The notes: generated by a model from the letters alone, not told the origin. Shown: positions 1-7,052, counted from the stretch's first letter. The stretch: 8,462 nt of DNA from an uncultured Chloroflexota bacterium (GCA_903871975.1 CAIQIY010000298.1:1-8462); one strand, 5' to 3'. Translations and numbers: made by a program.

Positions 1-203
1 ACCAGCCGCCACGCGCCCGTCGGCGCCAGCAGCTGGCCCAGCGCGCCATCGCCGCAACCGACGTCGAGCAGCCGGCCGTGCCGGCCCGCGAGCAACCGCT
101 GTGCAGCGACGACGCGGGGCGCGATGGCGGCCGTCAGGCCATCGGCGCGGCGGCGGCGCCAATACGCCTGGTAATACCCTGCCAGGTCAGGGCCATCAGG
201 CAC
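1..203 (-). CDS. Class I SAM-dependent methyltransferase, N-terminal part (runs off window)
   Basis: Only the first 67 codons are present; the gene continues past position 1. My translation reads without a stop from a GTG at 203-201. Residues 45-53 read LLDVGCGDG, the glycine-rich motif I of Rossmann-fold S-adenosylmethionine methyltransferases, where the acidic and glycine residues bind the cofactor. Before it is a basic N-terminal helix (YYQAYWRRRR, residues 10-19), common in small stand-alone methyltransferases. No ATG lies in this frame nearby. The GTG has a strong Shine-Dalgarno sequence (GGGGGAG, 217-211) at a 7-nt spacing, and its GTGCCTGA start overlaps the udk stop by 8 nt, so translation is probably coupled to udk. 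The substrate cannot be told from this fragment. The family call is firm; any finer name would be a guess. Confidence 0.85.
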   Translation of the reverse strand, partial: MPDGPDLAGYYQAYWRRRRADGLTAAIAPRVVAAQRLLAGRHGRLLDVGCGDGALGQLLAPTGAWRL

Positions 204-840
204 GCGCGCGCTCCCCCAGCAACCCACTCACGATGCGGTCGATACGCCCGAGGAACGCCTCGTACCCCTGAGGCTCGAGCGAGTCGTTCGGGATGATCAC
301 ATCCGCGAAGCGGCGCGACGTCTCGACGAAGGCGTCGTGCATCGGCCGCATCGTACGCAGATACTGCTCGATCACCGACTCCGCCGTGCGGCCCCGCTCG
401 TGCACATCGCGCCTGATGCGCCGGATGAGCCGCACATCGCCGGGCGCATCGACGAAGATCTTCACATCGATGCGGTCACGCAGCGCCGGATCGGTATAGA
501 TCAGGATGCCCTCGACGACGATCAATGGCCGTGGTTCGATCGTCAGCGTTTCGACGCGCCGCGTATAGCCGGTGAAGTCATAGGTCGGTGCAGCGATCGG
601 CCGCCCGGCGCGCAATGCATCGAGCTGTGCCACGAACAACGGTGTCTCGAGCGCATCGGGGTGATCAAAGTTGAGGCTGACGCGCTCGGCGAACGGCAAG
701 TGCGAGAGATCACGATAGTACAGGTCATGCGGCACATACGCCACGCGCATCGCGCCAAACCGCCGCAGGATCACCTGCGAGACCGTCGTCTTGCCCGAGC
801 CGCTGCCACCGGCCACGCCGATCACCAAGGACTGTCTCAC
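196..840 (-). CDS. udk: Uridine kinase (uridine/cytidine kinase)
   Basis: A 214-residue cytosolic P-loop kinase that phosphorylates uridine and cytidine to UMP and CMP in pyrimidine salvage. The Walker A loop is GGSGSGKT (residues 11-18). It is followed by the nucleoside-binding stretch around HDLYYRD (38-44), NFDHPDALE (57-65) and YDFTGYTR (87-94). The second-strand segment VVEGILIYTD is at 108-117, and the lid helix RRIRRDVHERGR at 140-151 carries the basic residues that contact phosphates. These blocks occur in the same order and spacing as in Escherichia coli Udk, and the length is normal for the family. The start is a GTG at 840-838, placed by a GGGAGG Shine-Dalgarno sequence (852-847) with a 6-nt spacer; an ATG 4 nt upstream is out of frame. 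It lies 27 nt after folD, and its stop overlaps the next gene's start by 8 nt, so it sits inside the operon. Confidence 0.95.
   Translation of the reverse strand: MRQSLVIGVAGGSGSGKTTVSQVILRRFGAMRVAYVPHDLYYRDLSHLPFAERVSLNFDHPDALETPLFVAQLDALRAGRPIAAPTYDFTGYTRRVETLTIEPRPLIVVEGILIYTDPALRDRIDVKIFVDAPGDVRLIRRIRRDVHERGRTAESVIEQYLRTMRPMHDAFVETSRRFADVIIPNDSLEPQGYEAFLGRIDRIVSGLLGERARA
211..217 (-). promoter_or_regulatory. Ribosome binding site for the methyltransferase GTG start, inside the end of udk
   Basis: GGGGGAG on the minus strand, with a 7-nt spacer to GTG at 203. It lies within the last codons of udk and supports a start that overlaps the udk stop. Confidence 0.65.
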
Positions 841-846
841 GCATGG

Positions 847-852
847 CCTCCC
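847..852 (-). promoter_or_regulatory. Ribosome binding site for the udk GTG start
   Basis: GGGAGG on the minus strand, with a 6-nt spacer to GTG at 840. It supports the GTG over the out-of-frame ATG at 844. Confidence 0.7.
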
Positions 853-867
853 GGATGCTGATGGGCA

Positions 868-1719
868 TCACGCTGCGCCGGCCGCGACATCGACGACCTG
901 CTGCAGGATCACGGCGGTCGTCATCGGCCCGGTGCCGCCCGGTACCGGCGTGATCGCGGCAGCATGGGCGCTGACGGCAGCGACATCGACGTCGCCGACA
1001 ATCGTCCCGTCGGGCAGCACGTTGATGCCGAAATCGACCACGACGGCACCCGGCCTGACCATCTCGCCGGTGATGATGCCGGCGCGGCCGGTGGCGCTGA
1101 CGACGATGTCGGCACTGCGCACGAGGGCTGCCAGATCGGTGGTGCGCGAGTGGGCCAGGGTGACGGTGGCGTGGGCATGCGACAGCAGCAACGCCATCGG
1201 CCGGCCGACGACCGCACTGCGGCCGACGACGACGGCATGTCGGCCGACCAGCGGGATCTGGTAGTGGCGCAGCAGCGCCATGCCGCCCGCCGGCGTGGCC
1301 GGGAGCAACGTGGCACGGCCGTGACTCAGCTCGCCGGCATTCCATGGGCTGATGCCATCGACGTCCTTGGTGGCGACGATCGTGCGCGATACCTCGGCGC
1401 CGTCGCAGTCGGCCGGCAGCGGTGTCTGCACCAGAATGCCGTCGATCTGCGGATCGTGATTGAGCTGTACAAGCTGCTCCAGCACGTGCTCCCTGGTGGC
1501 TTCGGCGGCGAGTGGCACAACCCGGCAGGTGATGCCGACATCGGCGGCGGCGCGCGCGAGCGCGCGGACATAGCTGCGCGCCGCGGCGTCGCCGGCTGGA
1601 TGCAGCACAGCCAGCGCCGGGTTGCGGCCACGCTGCATGGCGACGCGCTCGGCGGCCTGGCGGGTGTCGCTGCGCATGGCACGCGCCACGACGCGCCCAT
1701 CGAGGATCATCGCAGGCAT
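868..1719 (-). CDS. folD: FolD-family methylenetetrahydrofolate dehydrogenase/cyclohydrolase, catalytic Lys replaced
   Basis: FolD normally interconverts 5,10-methylene-, 5,10-methenyl- and 10-formyl-tetrahydrofolate, using NADP, in one-carbon metabolism. The protein has 283 residues, a normal length, and its numbering matches E. coli FolD through the active site. Visible blocks: ILDGR (5-9), Tyr50 in SYVRAL, DGILVQTPLP (93-102, with Gln98), KDVDG (118-122, with Asp121), PATPAGG (140-146), the nucleotide-binding VVVGRSAVVGRP (163-174) and the C-terminal PVPGGTGPMT. The odd point is position 54: the conserved YVxxK lysine, needed for cyclohydrolase catalysis, is Leu (codon CTC at 1560-1558). 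The preceding PAS-type loop is also altered, to DAAARS. Dehydrogenase activity may remain while cyclohydrolase activity is probably lost. The ATG at 1719 begins 4 nt after the upstream stop, with GGGGTGA (1730-1724) as ribosome site. A second in-frame ATG at 1710 is less well placed. Confidence 0.93.
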   Translation of the reverse strand: MPAMILDGRVVARAMRSDTRQAAERVAMQRGRNPALAVLHPAGDAAARSYVRALARAAADVGITCRVVPLAAEATREHVLEQLVQLNHDPQIDGILVQTPLPADCDGAEVSRTIVATKDVDGISPWNAGELSHGRATLLPATPAGGMALLRHYQIPLVGRHAVVVGRSAVVGRPMALLLSHAHATVTLAHSRTTDLAALVRSADIVVSATGRAGIITGEMVRPGAVVVDFGINVLPDGTIVGDVDVAAVSAHAAAITPVPGGTGPMTTAVILQQVVDVAAGAA

Positions 1720-1723
1720 GTGG

Positions 1724-2425
1724 TCACCCCGCTCTGACGCGCTGCACCAGCCGCTGCACCCTGGCTGCATCGAGCTCGGTGAAGCTTATGCTCACGCCGG
1801 TCGCCACCAGGAAGGCATCGGTGTACGGCAGGTAGTCACCGACATTCTCGGGCGTGATGCCACTGGCGATCGCCAGCGGTGCCGCGCCGAGCGCCGCACG
1901 CATCGCCCGGATCCGGGCGACGTCGGCCGCCAGGCCGGTGCCCGGCCCACTGGTCGTCACGACGTCGACATACGGCACTGCTGCTGCACAGGCCGCCGCC
2001 AGATCATCGGGCTGGCGCTGATACTTGAACGCGACTCCGCCGAAGTGCAGTGCCGCGGGTGCATGCTGGCGCTGGGCCGCCAAGATCGCCGCCGCCGCCG
2101 GTTGGTCTGTGCAGCGCTCGTCGATCGCCGCGTTGTCGCTCCACAGCGCATCGAGGCCGCCGCCGAGCAGCTCGAAGCCCTGGGCTGGCGCGCGGTCGAG
2201 GCAATTCGCACCGATGAACCAGTCGGGCCAGCGTGTGCGTAGGTGGGCGGCGATCGGGCGTAACGCCTCGCCGCTGATGGCATGATTGATCACAAACACG
2301 CCATCGGCGCCGGCAGCGTGCGCGATGGCGGCATTGCGCTCGGCCTGGCCGGCGTCTTCGGCGTGAATCACGATGAAGACACGTGGCGTGGTACCAAAGC
2401 GTGTTCGGTAGCGCGCATCAGTCAT
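1724..2425 (-). CDS. BtpA/SgcQ-like TIM-barrel protein of unknown function
   Basis: The 233-residue protein has the alternating strand-helix pattern of a TIM barrel. Blocks in order are RVFIVIHAED (15-24), GADGVFVINHA (39-49), the strand FIGANCLD (70-77), DALWSDNA (92-99), HFGGVAFKYQ (127-136), VDVVTTSGPGTG (153-164) and ASGITPENVGDYLP (187-200). The last block and the following DAFLVATGVS closely resemble the C-terminal phosphate-binding end of BtpA/SgcQ family proteins. BtpA was named for a role in photosystem I stability in cyanobacteria, but the biochemical activity of the family is not established to my knowledge, and this one should not be given a reaction. There is no signal peptide or membrane segment, so it is probably cytosolic. 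The ATG at 2425 overlaps the gpmI stop (ATGACTGA, 8 nt), with GAGGG at 2434-2430 as ribosome site, which suggests coupled translation with gpmI. Confidence 0.75.
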   Translation of the reverse strand: MTDARYRTRFGTTPRVFIVIHAEDAGQAERNAAIAHAAGADGVFVINHAISGEALRPIAAHLRTRWPDWFIGANCLDRAPAQGFELLGGGLDALWSDNAAIDERCTDQPAAAAILAAQRQHAPAALHFGGVAFKYQRQPDDLAAACAAAVPYVDVVTTSGPGTGLAADVARIRAMRAALGAAPLAIASGITPENVGDYLPYTDAFLVATGVSISFTELDAARVQRLVQRVRAG

Positions 2426-3983
2426 CGCGCCCTCGCACAATCAATGAGCGGCCGGTCATCGCCGACGCCGGCGCCAGCCCGAGCAATTCCAGCAGCGTCG
2501 GTGCAACATCGGCCAACCGGCCGGCACGCAGCCGCACCTCATCGAAGCCGGATGCCGCATCGGCGATCAGCAGACACGGCACCGGGTTGGTCGTATGGGC
2601 GGTATGTGGCCCACCCGTCAGCGGATCGATCAACTGCTCGGCATTGCCGTGATCCGCGGTGATCAGCGCCACGCCGCCGCGTTCCAGCACTGCCGGCACG
2701 ATCGCCCCCAGACACGCATCGACAGTCTCGACTGCCGTGATCGTGGCCGGCAGCACGCCCGTGTGGCCGACCATGTCGGCGTTGGCGAAGTTGACGATGA
2801 TGAAGTCATAGGTGTCTTCGGCCAGTGCCTGCAGGATGCCATCGCGGATGGCCAGCGCACTCATCTCGGGTTTCAGATCATACGTGGCGACATCGCGCGG
2901 CGATGGGACCAGCAAGCGATCCTCGCCCGGGTACTCGCGCTCACGGCCACCATTGAAGAAGAACGTCACATGGGCATACTTCTCGGTCTCGGCGACATGC
3001 AGCTGCCGCAGGCCAGCGTCACTGATCACCTGCGCCACCGGCACCTCGATGTCACGGATATCGAAGGCCACTGATACCGGCAGCCCCTTCTCGTATTCGC
3101 GCATCGCCACGTACAGCAAATCCTGCAGTGCCGCCCGCGCGAACCCGCTGAACTCCGGCAGGACGAATGCCTGGGTGATCTGGCGAGCGCGATCCGCGCG
3201 GAAGTTGAAGCAGATCACCGAGTCGCCCGCGCCGATCGTCGCCAGCGGCCGGCCCTCGTGGTGGATCACCGTCGGCTCGATGAATTCGTCGGTGACACCT
3301 GCCGCGTATGCCTGCCGGATCGCCGTCTCGGCGCTCGTGGCAGTGGCGCCGAGGCCATCGACCAGCGCCTCATAGGCGCGCTGCGTGCGTTCCCAGCGTC
3401 GATCGCGATCCATCGCATAGTAGCGGCCAGCCACGCTGGCCACCTGGCCGACGCCCAACTCGGCCATGGTGCTCTCGAGGTCCTGCAGATAGCCGAGGGC
3501 GCTCTGCGGCATCGTATCGCGGCCATCGGTGAATGCGTGCACGAATACCTGCTGCAAGCCGGCGCGGCGCGCCAGCTCGAGCAAGGCCTTCTCGTGGCGG
3601 ATATGGGCATGCACACCGCCGCTGCCGAGCAAGCCGACGATGTGCAGCCGCGAACCACGGGCGCGCACGTGCTCCACTGCGGCGATGAATGCTTCGTTTT
3701 CGAAGAAGCTGCCATCATCGATCTGACTATCGATGAACGTGATCGACTGAATCACCACAAACCCGGCGCCGAGATTGAGGTGTCCCACCTCGGAGTTGCC
3801 CATCTGGCCTGGTGGCAGACCGACATCGCGTTCGGCGGCGTGCAACAGGCTCCACGGGCGGCTGGCGCGCCAGGCGTCGATGTTGGGCGTCTGCGCCAGG
3901 CGAATCGCGTTGCCCTCGGTCTCTTCTCGCTCACCCCAGCCATCGAGGATGGCCAACAACACCGGTCGGGGGCGCTTCGGCAC
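2418..3983 (-). CDS. gpmI: 2,3-bisphosphoglycerate-independent phosphoglycerate mutase
   Basis: A cytosolic glycolytic and gluconeogenic enzyme that interconverts 3- and 2-phosphoglycerate through a phosphoserine intermediate and two Mn ions. It has 521 residues, normal for the GpmI family (alkaline phosphatase superfamily). Metal and catalytic residues are all present: Asp14 in LDGWG, nucleophile Ser64 in MGNSEVGH, Asp403 and His407 in NADMVGH, Asp444-His445 in TADHGN, and His463 in GGPHTAH. Substrate-binding blocks GGVHAH, FTDGRDT, GRYYAMDRDRRWER, FNFRADRARQI and TEKYAHVTFFFNGG are intact. Two GTG codons are adjacent (3986 and 3983). The ribosome site GGGAG (3994-3990) lies 3 nt from the first and 6 nt from the second, so I prefer 3983. 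It follows secA after a 44-nt gap and overlaps the next gene by 8 nt. Confidence 0.96.
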   Translation of the reverse strand: MPKRPRPVLLAILDGWGEREETEGNAIRLAQTPNIDAWRASRPWSLLHAAERDVGLPPGQMGNSEVGHLNLGAGFVVIQSITFIDSQIDDGSFFENEAFIAAVEHVRARGSRLHIVGLLGSGGVHAHIRHEKALLELARRAGLQQVFVHAFTDGRDTMPQSALGYLQDLESTMAELGVGQVASVAGRYYAMDRDRRWERTQRAYEALVDGLGATATSAETAIRQAYAAGVTDEFIEPTVIHHEGRPLATIGAGDSVICFNFRADRARQITQAFVLPEFSGFARAALQDLLYVAMREYEKGLPVSVAFDIRDIEVPVAQVISDAGLRQLHVAETEKYAHVTFFFNGGREREYPGEDRLLVPSPRDVATYDLKPEMSALAIRDGILQALAEDTYDFIIVNFANADMVGHTGVLPATITAVETVDACLGAIVPAVLERGGVALITADHGNAEQLIDPLTGGPHTAHTTNPVPCLLIADAASGFDEVRLRAGRLADVAPTLLELLGLAPASAMTGRSLIVRGRDD

Positions 3984-3989
3984 CACAGT

Positions 3990-3994
3990 CTCCC
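3990..3994 (-). promoter_or_regulatory. Ribosome binding site favouring the second of two GTG codons in gpmI
   Basis: On the minus strand the site reads GGGAG. It is 3 nt from the GTG at 3986 and 6 nt from the adjacent in-frame GTG at 3983. The second spacing is the more usual one, though the two choices differ by a single residue. Confidence 0.55.
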
Positions 3995-4027
3995 GTCATT
4001 CAGGGCACGCCATCATCGGCGCGCGGC

Positions 4028-6949
4028 TCACTTCTTGCGGCTGCGGGCCGACCCGCGCGTGGGTGCCTGGCGGCCACGCGTCGGGCGTGCGTCGCCGGGC
4101 ACGGCTGGTGCAGCCCCTGCTGGCTGTGCCTGCATCAATGCCGCCAATTCGGCCTCGCGGCCAAGATGACAGGCCTTGAACTTCCGCCCGCTGCCGCATG
4201 GGCATGGGTCGTTGCGGCCGACATCGGCGTTGACCGGCTTGCGCACCACCTGGGCCTGTTGGGGCTGGGCACCGGCGACGCCGGCCCGGGCGGCGATCAA
4301 CTGGCGCTGACGCGCCTCGGCCTCGATCTGGCGCAACTGCTGCTCGTATTGCAACGAGATCGGAAACAGCTGACTCACGACGGATCGCTGGATGGTGGCC
4401 TTCAGCTCATCGAACATCTGGAACGCGTTCCGTTGGTACTCGATGAGCGGATCGCGCTGTGCGATCGCCTGCAGACCGATTTCCTGCCGCAGGTCCTCCA
4501 TGCCGGTGAGATAGTCGATCCACTGTCGGTCGATCACCGACAACAGGACGCGCTGCTCAACATAATGCATCTTCTCGGGACTGATCGCCGCCTCGCGTTG
4601 CTCGTAGGCGTCCTCGACGGAGTCGAGCAGCACCGCAACGATCTCATCGGGCGCCAACGGCTCGAGATCGGCTTCGGCGACCGGGGCGACAGGATTGATC
4701 GCACGCCACGCGCGCAGCAGCCCGATCAGATCGCGCTCAGGTTCGTCGGCACCGGTCGCCGGTTTGACGTAGCGATCGACCAGGATCGCGAGCTCTTCCT
4801 CGAACATCTCCAGCACGCGATCGCGCAGACCCTGCCCCTGAAGAATGGCGCGGCGATCGGCGTAGATGATCAGGCGTTGCTTGTTCATCACATCATCGAA
4901 TTCGACGGTGTGCTTGCGGATATCGAAGTTGTACCCTTCGACGCGCGTCTGGGCACCTTCGATCGAGCGATTGATCAGCCGCGCCGAGATTGGCACGTCA
5001 TCTTCGACGCCGAGGCGCTCCATCAGCCCCTTGACGCGGTCGACCGGGCCAAACCGGCGCATCAGGTCATCTTCGAGCGACAGAAAGAACCGCGACGAGC
5101 CGGGATCGCCCTGGCGGCCGGCGCGGCCGCGCAGCTGGTTGTCGATCCGGCGCGATTCGTGGCGCTCGGTGCCGATGATGTGCAAGCCGCCAAGGCGCTT
5201 GACCTCGTCGCCTTCGGTGCGCGTGATCGCACGCGCTTGCTCGAGCGCTGCGCGGCGCTGTTCGCTGTTGGCGTCAGTCAGCGCGAGGCTCTGTGCCGCG
5301 AGGAGCTCCTCGAGCAATCCGTCGGGATTGCCGCCGAGCAGGATGTCGGTGCCACGCCCAGCCATGTTGGTGGCGATGGTGACGCTGCCGCGCCGCCCGG
5401 CCTGTGCCACGATGCGCGCCTCGTGCTCGTGGAACTTGGCATTGAGGACGTGGTGGTCAATGCCGGCGGCGTGCAGGATCGTGCTCAGGCGCTCGGACGT
5501 CTCGACCGACGTCGTGCCGATGAGGACCGGGCGGCCGACCGCGTGGACCTCGGCGACATCGCGGGCGACGGCCTGAAACTTGGCGGCCTCGGTGCGATAG
5601 ATTTGGTCGTCGAGGTCGACGCGCACCATCGGCCGATGGGGTGGGATCGGCACGACGTCGAGGTTGTAGATCTTGCCGAACTCTTCGCGCTCAGTGTAGG
5701 CCGTGCCGGTCATGCCGGCCAGCTTGGCGTACATGCGGAAGAAGTTCTGGAAGGTGATCGTCGCCATGGTGATGTTTTCCTGGCGCAACCGTACCCCTTC
5801 CTTGGCTTCGACCGCCTGGTGCAACCCGTCGCCCCAGCGCCGCCCCGCCATCTTGCGGCCGGTGAACTCGTCGACGATCACGATTTCGCCATCTCCCTCG
5901 ACGATGTAGTCGCGATCGCGATGGTAGATGTACTCGGCGCGTAGCGCATTTTCGACATAGTGGGTCTGACGGGAGTGCTGTGGATCGTAGAGGCTCTCGT
6001 TGTCAGGGATGCGCAGCAGCCGCTCGACCTTCCGGATACCGGCTTCGCTGAGCAGGATGGCTTTGCTGCGTGGATCGATCATGAAATCACCGTCGGGGTC
6101 GATGTCTTGTTTCCTGACCTCGTCGGGGGTGAATTTGCTGGGGCGCAGCTGCCGCACCAGCTGTGCGAAGCGCCGGTATTCGTCGCTGCTCTGCTGCGCC
6201 GGCCCCGAGATGATCAGCGGTGTGCGCGCTTCGTCGATCAGAATGTTGTCGACCTCGTCGACGATGGCGTAGTGCAACTCGCGCTGGTTGAGCTGGGCGA
6301 GCTCGGCCGCCATGTTGTCGCGCAGGTAATCGAAGCCAAACTCGTTGTTGGTGCCATAGGTGATGTCGGCTGCGTATGCCTCGCGCCGCGTCACCGGGCG
6401 CCAGTGGATCAGGCGGCGATCCTCCTGATCGGCTCGCGGATCGATATGGGTCTCGTCGTAGATCGCCGAGAGATCATGCGCAATCACGCTGACGCTCAGG
6501 CCGAGGCGTCGGTAGATCGGCCCCATCCAGCCGGCGCCAACACGTACCAGGTAGTCGTTGACGGTGATGAGATGGCAGCCTTTGCCCAGCAATGCATTGA
6601 GGTACAACGGCAGCGTGGCGACGAGCGTCTTGCCTTCGCCGGTGCGCATCTCGGCGATCCTGCCCTGGTGCAGCACGATGCCACCGATGAGCTGAACATC
6701 GTAGTGGCGCTGACCGATGGCGCGCCGTGCGGCCTCGCGGACGCTGGCGAACGCCTCGGGCAAGAGCTCGTCGAGCGTGGCACCATCGGCGATGCGCTCG
6801 CGGAAGCGCGCCGTCTGGTCGCGCAACTGCGTGTCGTCGAGGGCCATCATTGTGGGCTCGAGCGCATTGATTGCCGCGACGAGCGGCTGAAGCTTCTTGA
6901 TGGCGCGCTCCGGGCCGAACCCGAAGAGGCGCTCGAACAGTGCACGCAT
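4028..6949 (-). CDS. secA: Preprotein translocase ATPase SecA
   Basis: SecA is the ATPase that drives secretory proteins through the SecYEG channel. The 973 residues cover all domains. NBD1 has Walker A MRTGEGKT (101-108), Walker B DEVD (231-234) and the ILIDEARTPLIISG block. The preprotein-binding domain lies roughly at 245-390. NBD2 has TTSVETSERLS (479-489), ATNMAGRGTDILLGG (526-540) and GGLHIIGTERHESRRIDNQ (587-605), followed by RGRAGRQGDPGSSRFFLS (608-624). Helical scaffold and wing regions follow, then a C-terminal zinc motif with Cys916, Cys918, Cys927 and His928. Compared with E. coli SecA, NBD1 has an insertion of about 23 residues near 160-187, and about 45 mostly Pro/Ala/Arg residues follow the zinc motif. 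The frame stays open far upstream, so the start was set by GAGGAG (6965-6960), which lies 10 nt before the ATG at 6949. The ATG at 6958 is only 1 nt from it. First gene of the leftward operon. Confidence 0.97.
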   Translation of the reverse strand: MRALFERLFGFGPERAIKKLQPLVAAINALEPTMMALDDTQLRDQTARFRERIADGATLDELLPEAFASVREAARRAIGQRHYDVQLIGGIVLHQGRIAEMRTGEGKTLVATLPLYLNALLGKGCHLITVNDYLVRVGAGWMGPIYRRLGLSVSVIAHDLSAIYDETHIDPRADQEDRRLIHWRPVTRREAYAADITYGTNNEFGFDYLRDNMAAELAQLNQRELHYAIVDEVDNILIDEARTPLIISGPAQQSSDEYRRFAQLVRQLRPSKFTPDEVRKQDIDPDGDFMIDPRSKAILLSEAGIRKVERLLRIPDNESLYDPQHSRQTHYVENALRAEYIYHRDRDYIVEGDGEIVIVDEFTGRKMAGRRWGDGLHQAVEAKEGVRLRQENITMATITFQNFFRMYAKLAGMTGTAYTEREEFGKIYNLDVVPIPPHRPMVRVDLDDQIYRTEAAKFQAVARDVAEVHAVGRPVLIGTTSVETSERLSTILHAAGIDHHVLNAKFHEHEARIVAQAGRRGSVTIATNMAGRGTDILLGGNPDGLLEELLAAQSLALTDANSEQRRAALEQARAITRTEGDEVKRLGGLHIIGTERHESRRIDNQLRGRAGRQGDPGSSRFFLSLEDDLMRRFGPVDRVKGLMERLGVEDDVPISARLINRSIEGAQTRVEGYNFDIRKHTVEFDDVMNKQRLIIYADRRAILQGQGLRDRVLEMFEEELAILVDRYVKPATGADEPERDLIGLLRAWRAINPVAPVAEADLEPLAPDEIVAVLLDSVEDAYEQREAAISPEKMHYVEQRVLLSVIDRQWIDYLTGMEDLRQEIGLQAIAQRDPLIEYQRNAFQMFDELKATIQRSVVSQLFPISLQYEQQLRQIEAEARQRQLIAARAGVAGAQPQQAQVVRKPVNADVGRNDPCPCGSGRKFKACHLGREAELAALMQAQPAGAAPAVPGDARPTRGRQAPTRGSARSRKK

Positions 6950-6959
6950 GGATCGCATT

Positions 6960-6965
6960 CTCCTC
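6960..6965 (-). promoter_or_regulatory. Ribosome binding site that decides the secA start
   Basis: On the minus strand the site reads GAGGAG. It is 10 nt before the ATG at 6949 and only 1 nt before the in-frame ATG at 6958, so it favours the shorter SecA beginning MRALFERLFG. Confidence 0.7.
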
Positions 6966-7034
6966 ACGCGTCGCCGGGTATGCGGGCCGACGTGGCGGGG
7001 ACATCGAGTCGCGTGGCCGCAGCCGACCGCCAAT

Positions 7035-7043
7035 ATTATAGCA
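7035..7043 (-). promoter_or_regulatory. Extended -10 promoter for the secA operon
   Basis: On the minus strand this reads TGCTATAAT: a perfect TATAAT at 7040-7035 preceded by the TGn extension. It stands out as an AT-rich patch in a very GC-rich spacer. No good -35 hexamer is seen 16-18 nt upstream, which extended -10 promoters tolerate. Transcription would begin near 7028, giving a leader of roughly 79 nt before the secA ATG. This is a sequence-pattern prediction. Confidence 0.6.
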
Positions 7044-7052
7044 CACGACCCT

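Noticed and set aside
725..1345. Minus-strand open frame spanning the folD-udk junction
   Set aside because: It is out of frame with both genes and has an Arg/His-rich composition. The ATG at 844 that it includes is out of frame with udk.
964..1737. Plus-strand open frame opposite folD
   Set aside because: It is antisense to a gene with nearly all FolD motifs, has no domain of its own and no convincing ribosome site.
4461..5919. Three copies of the palindrome GCGATCGC (4461-4468, 4817-4824, 5912-5919)
   Set aside because: All lie inside secA coding sequence at irregular spacing. GC-rich coding DNA makes this octamer fairly likely, and I cannot show enrichment without a genome-wide count.
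3812..5944. A 710-codon open frame on the plus strand
   Set aside because: It lies entirely antisense to gpmI and secA, both of which have full sets of family motifs. Its translation is rich in Asp, Arg, Leu and Val with no recognisable domain. Long antisense frames are expected in high-GC genes.
6950..7034. Possible riboswitch or SecM-like leader in the secA 5' leader
   Set aside because: No leader peptide frame with its own ribosome site and no stable paired structure was convincing by eye. The roughly 79-nt leader has only short GC-rich complementarities.
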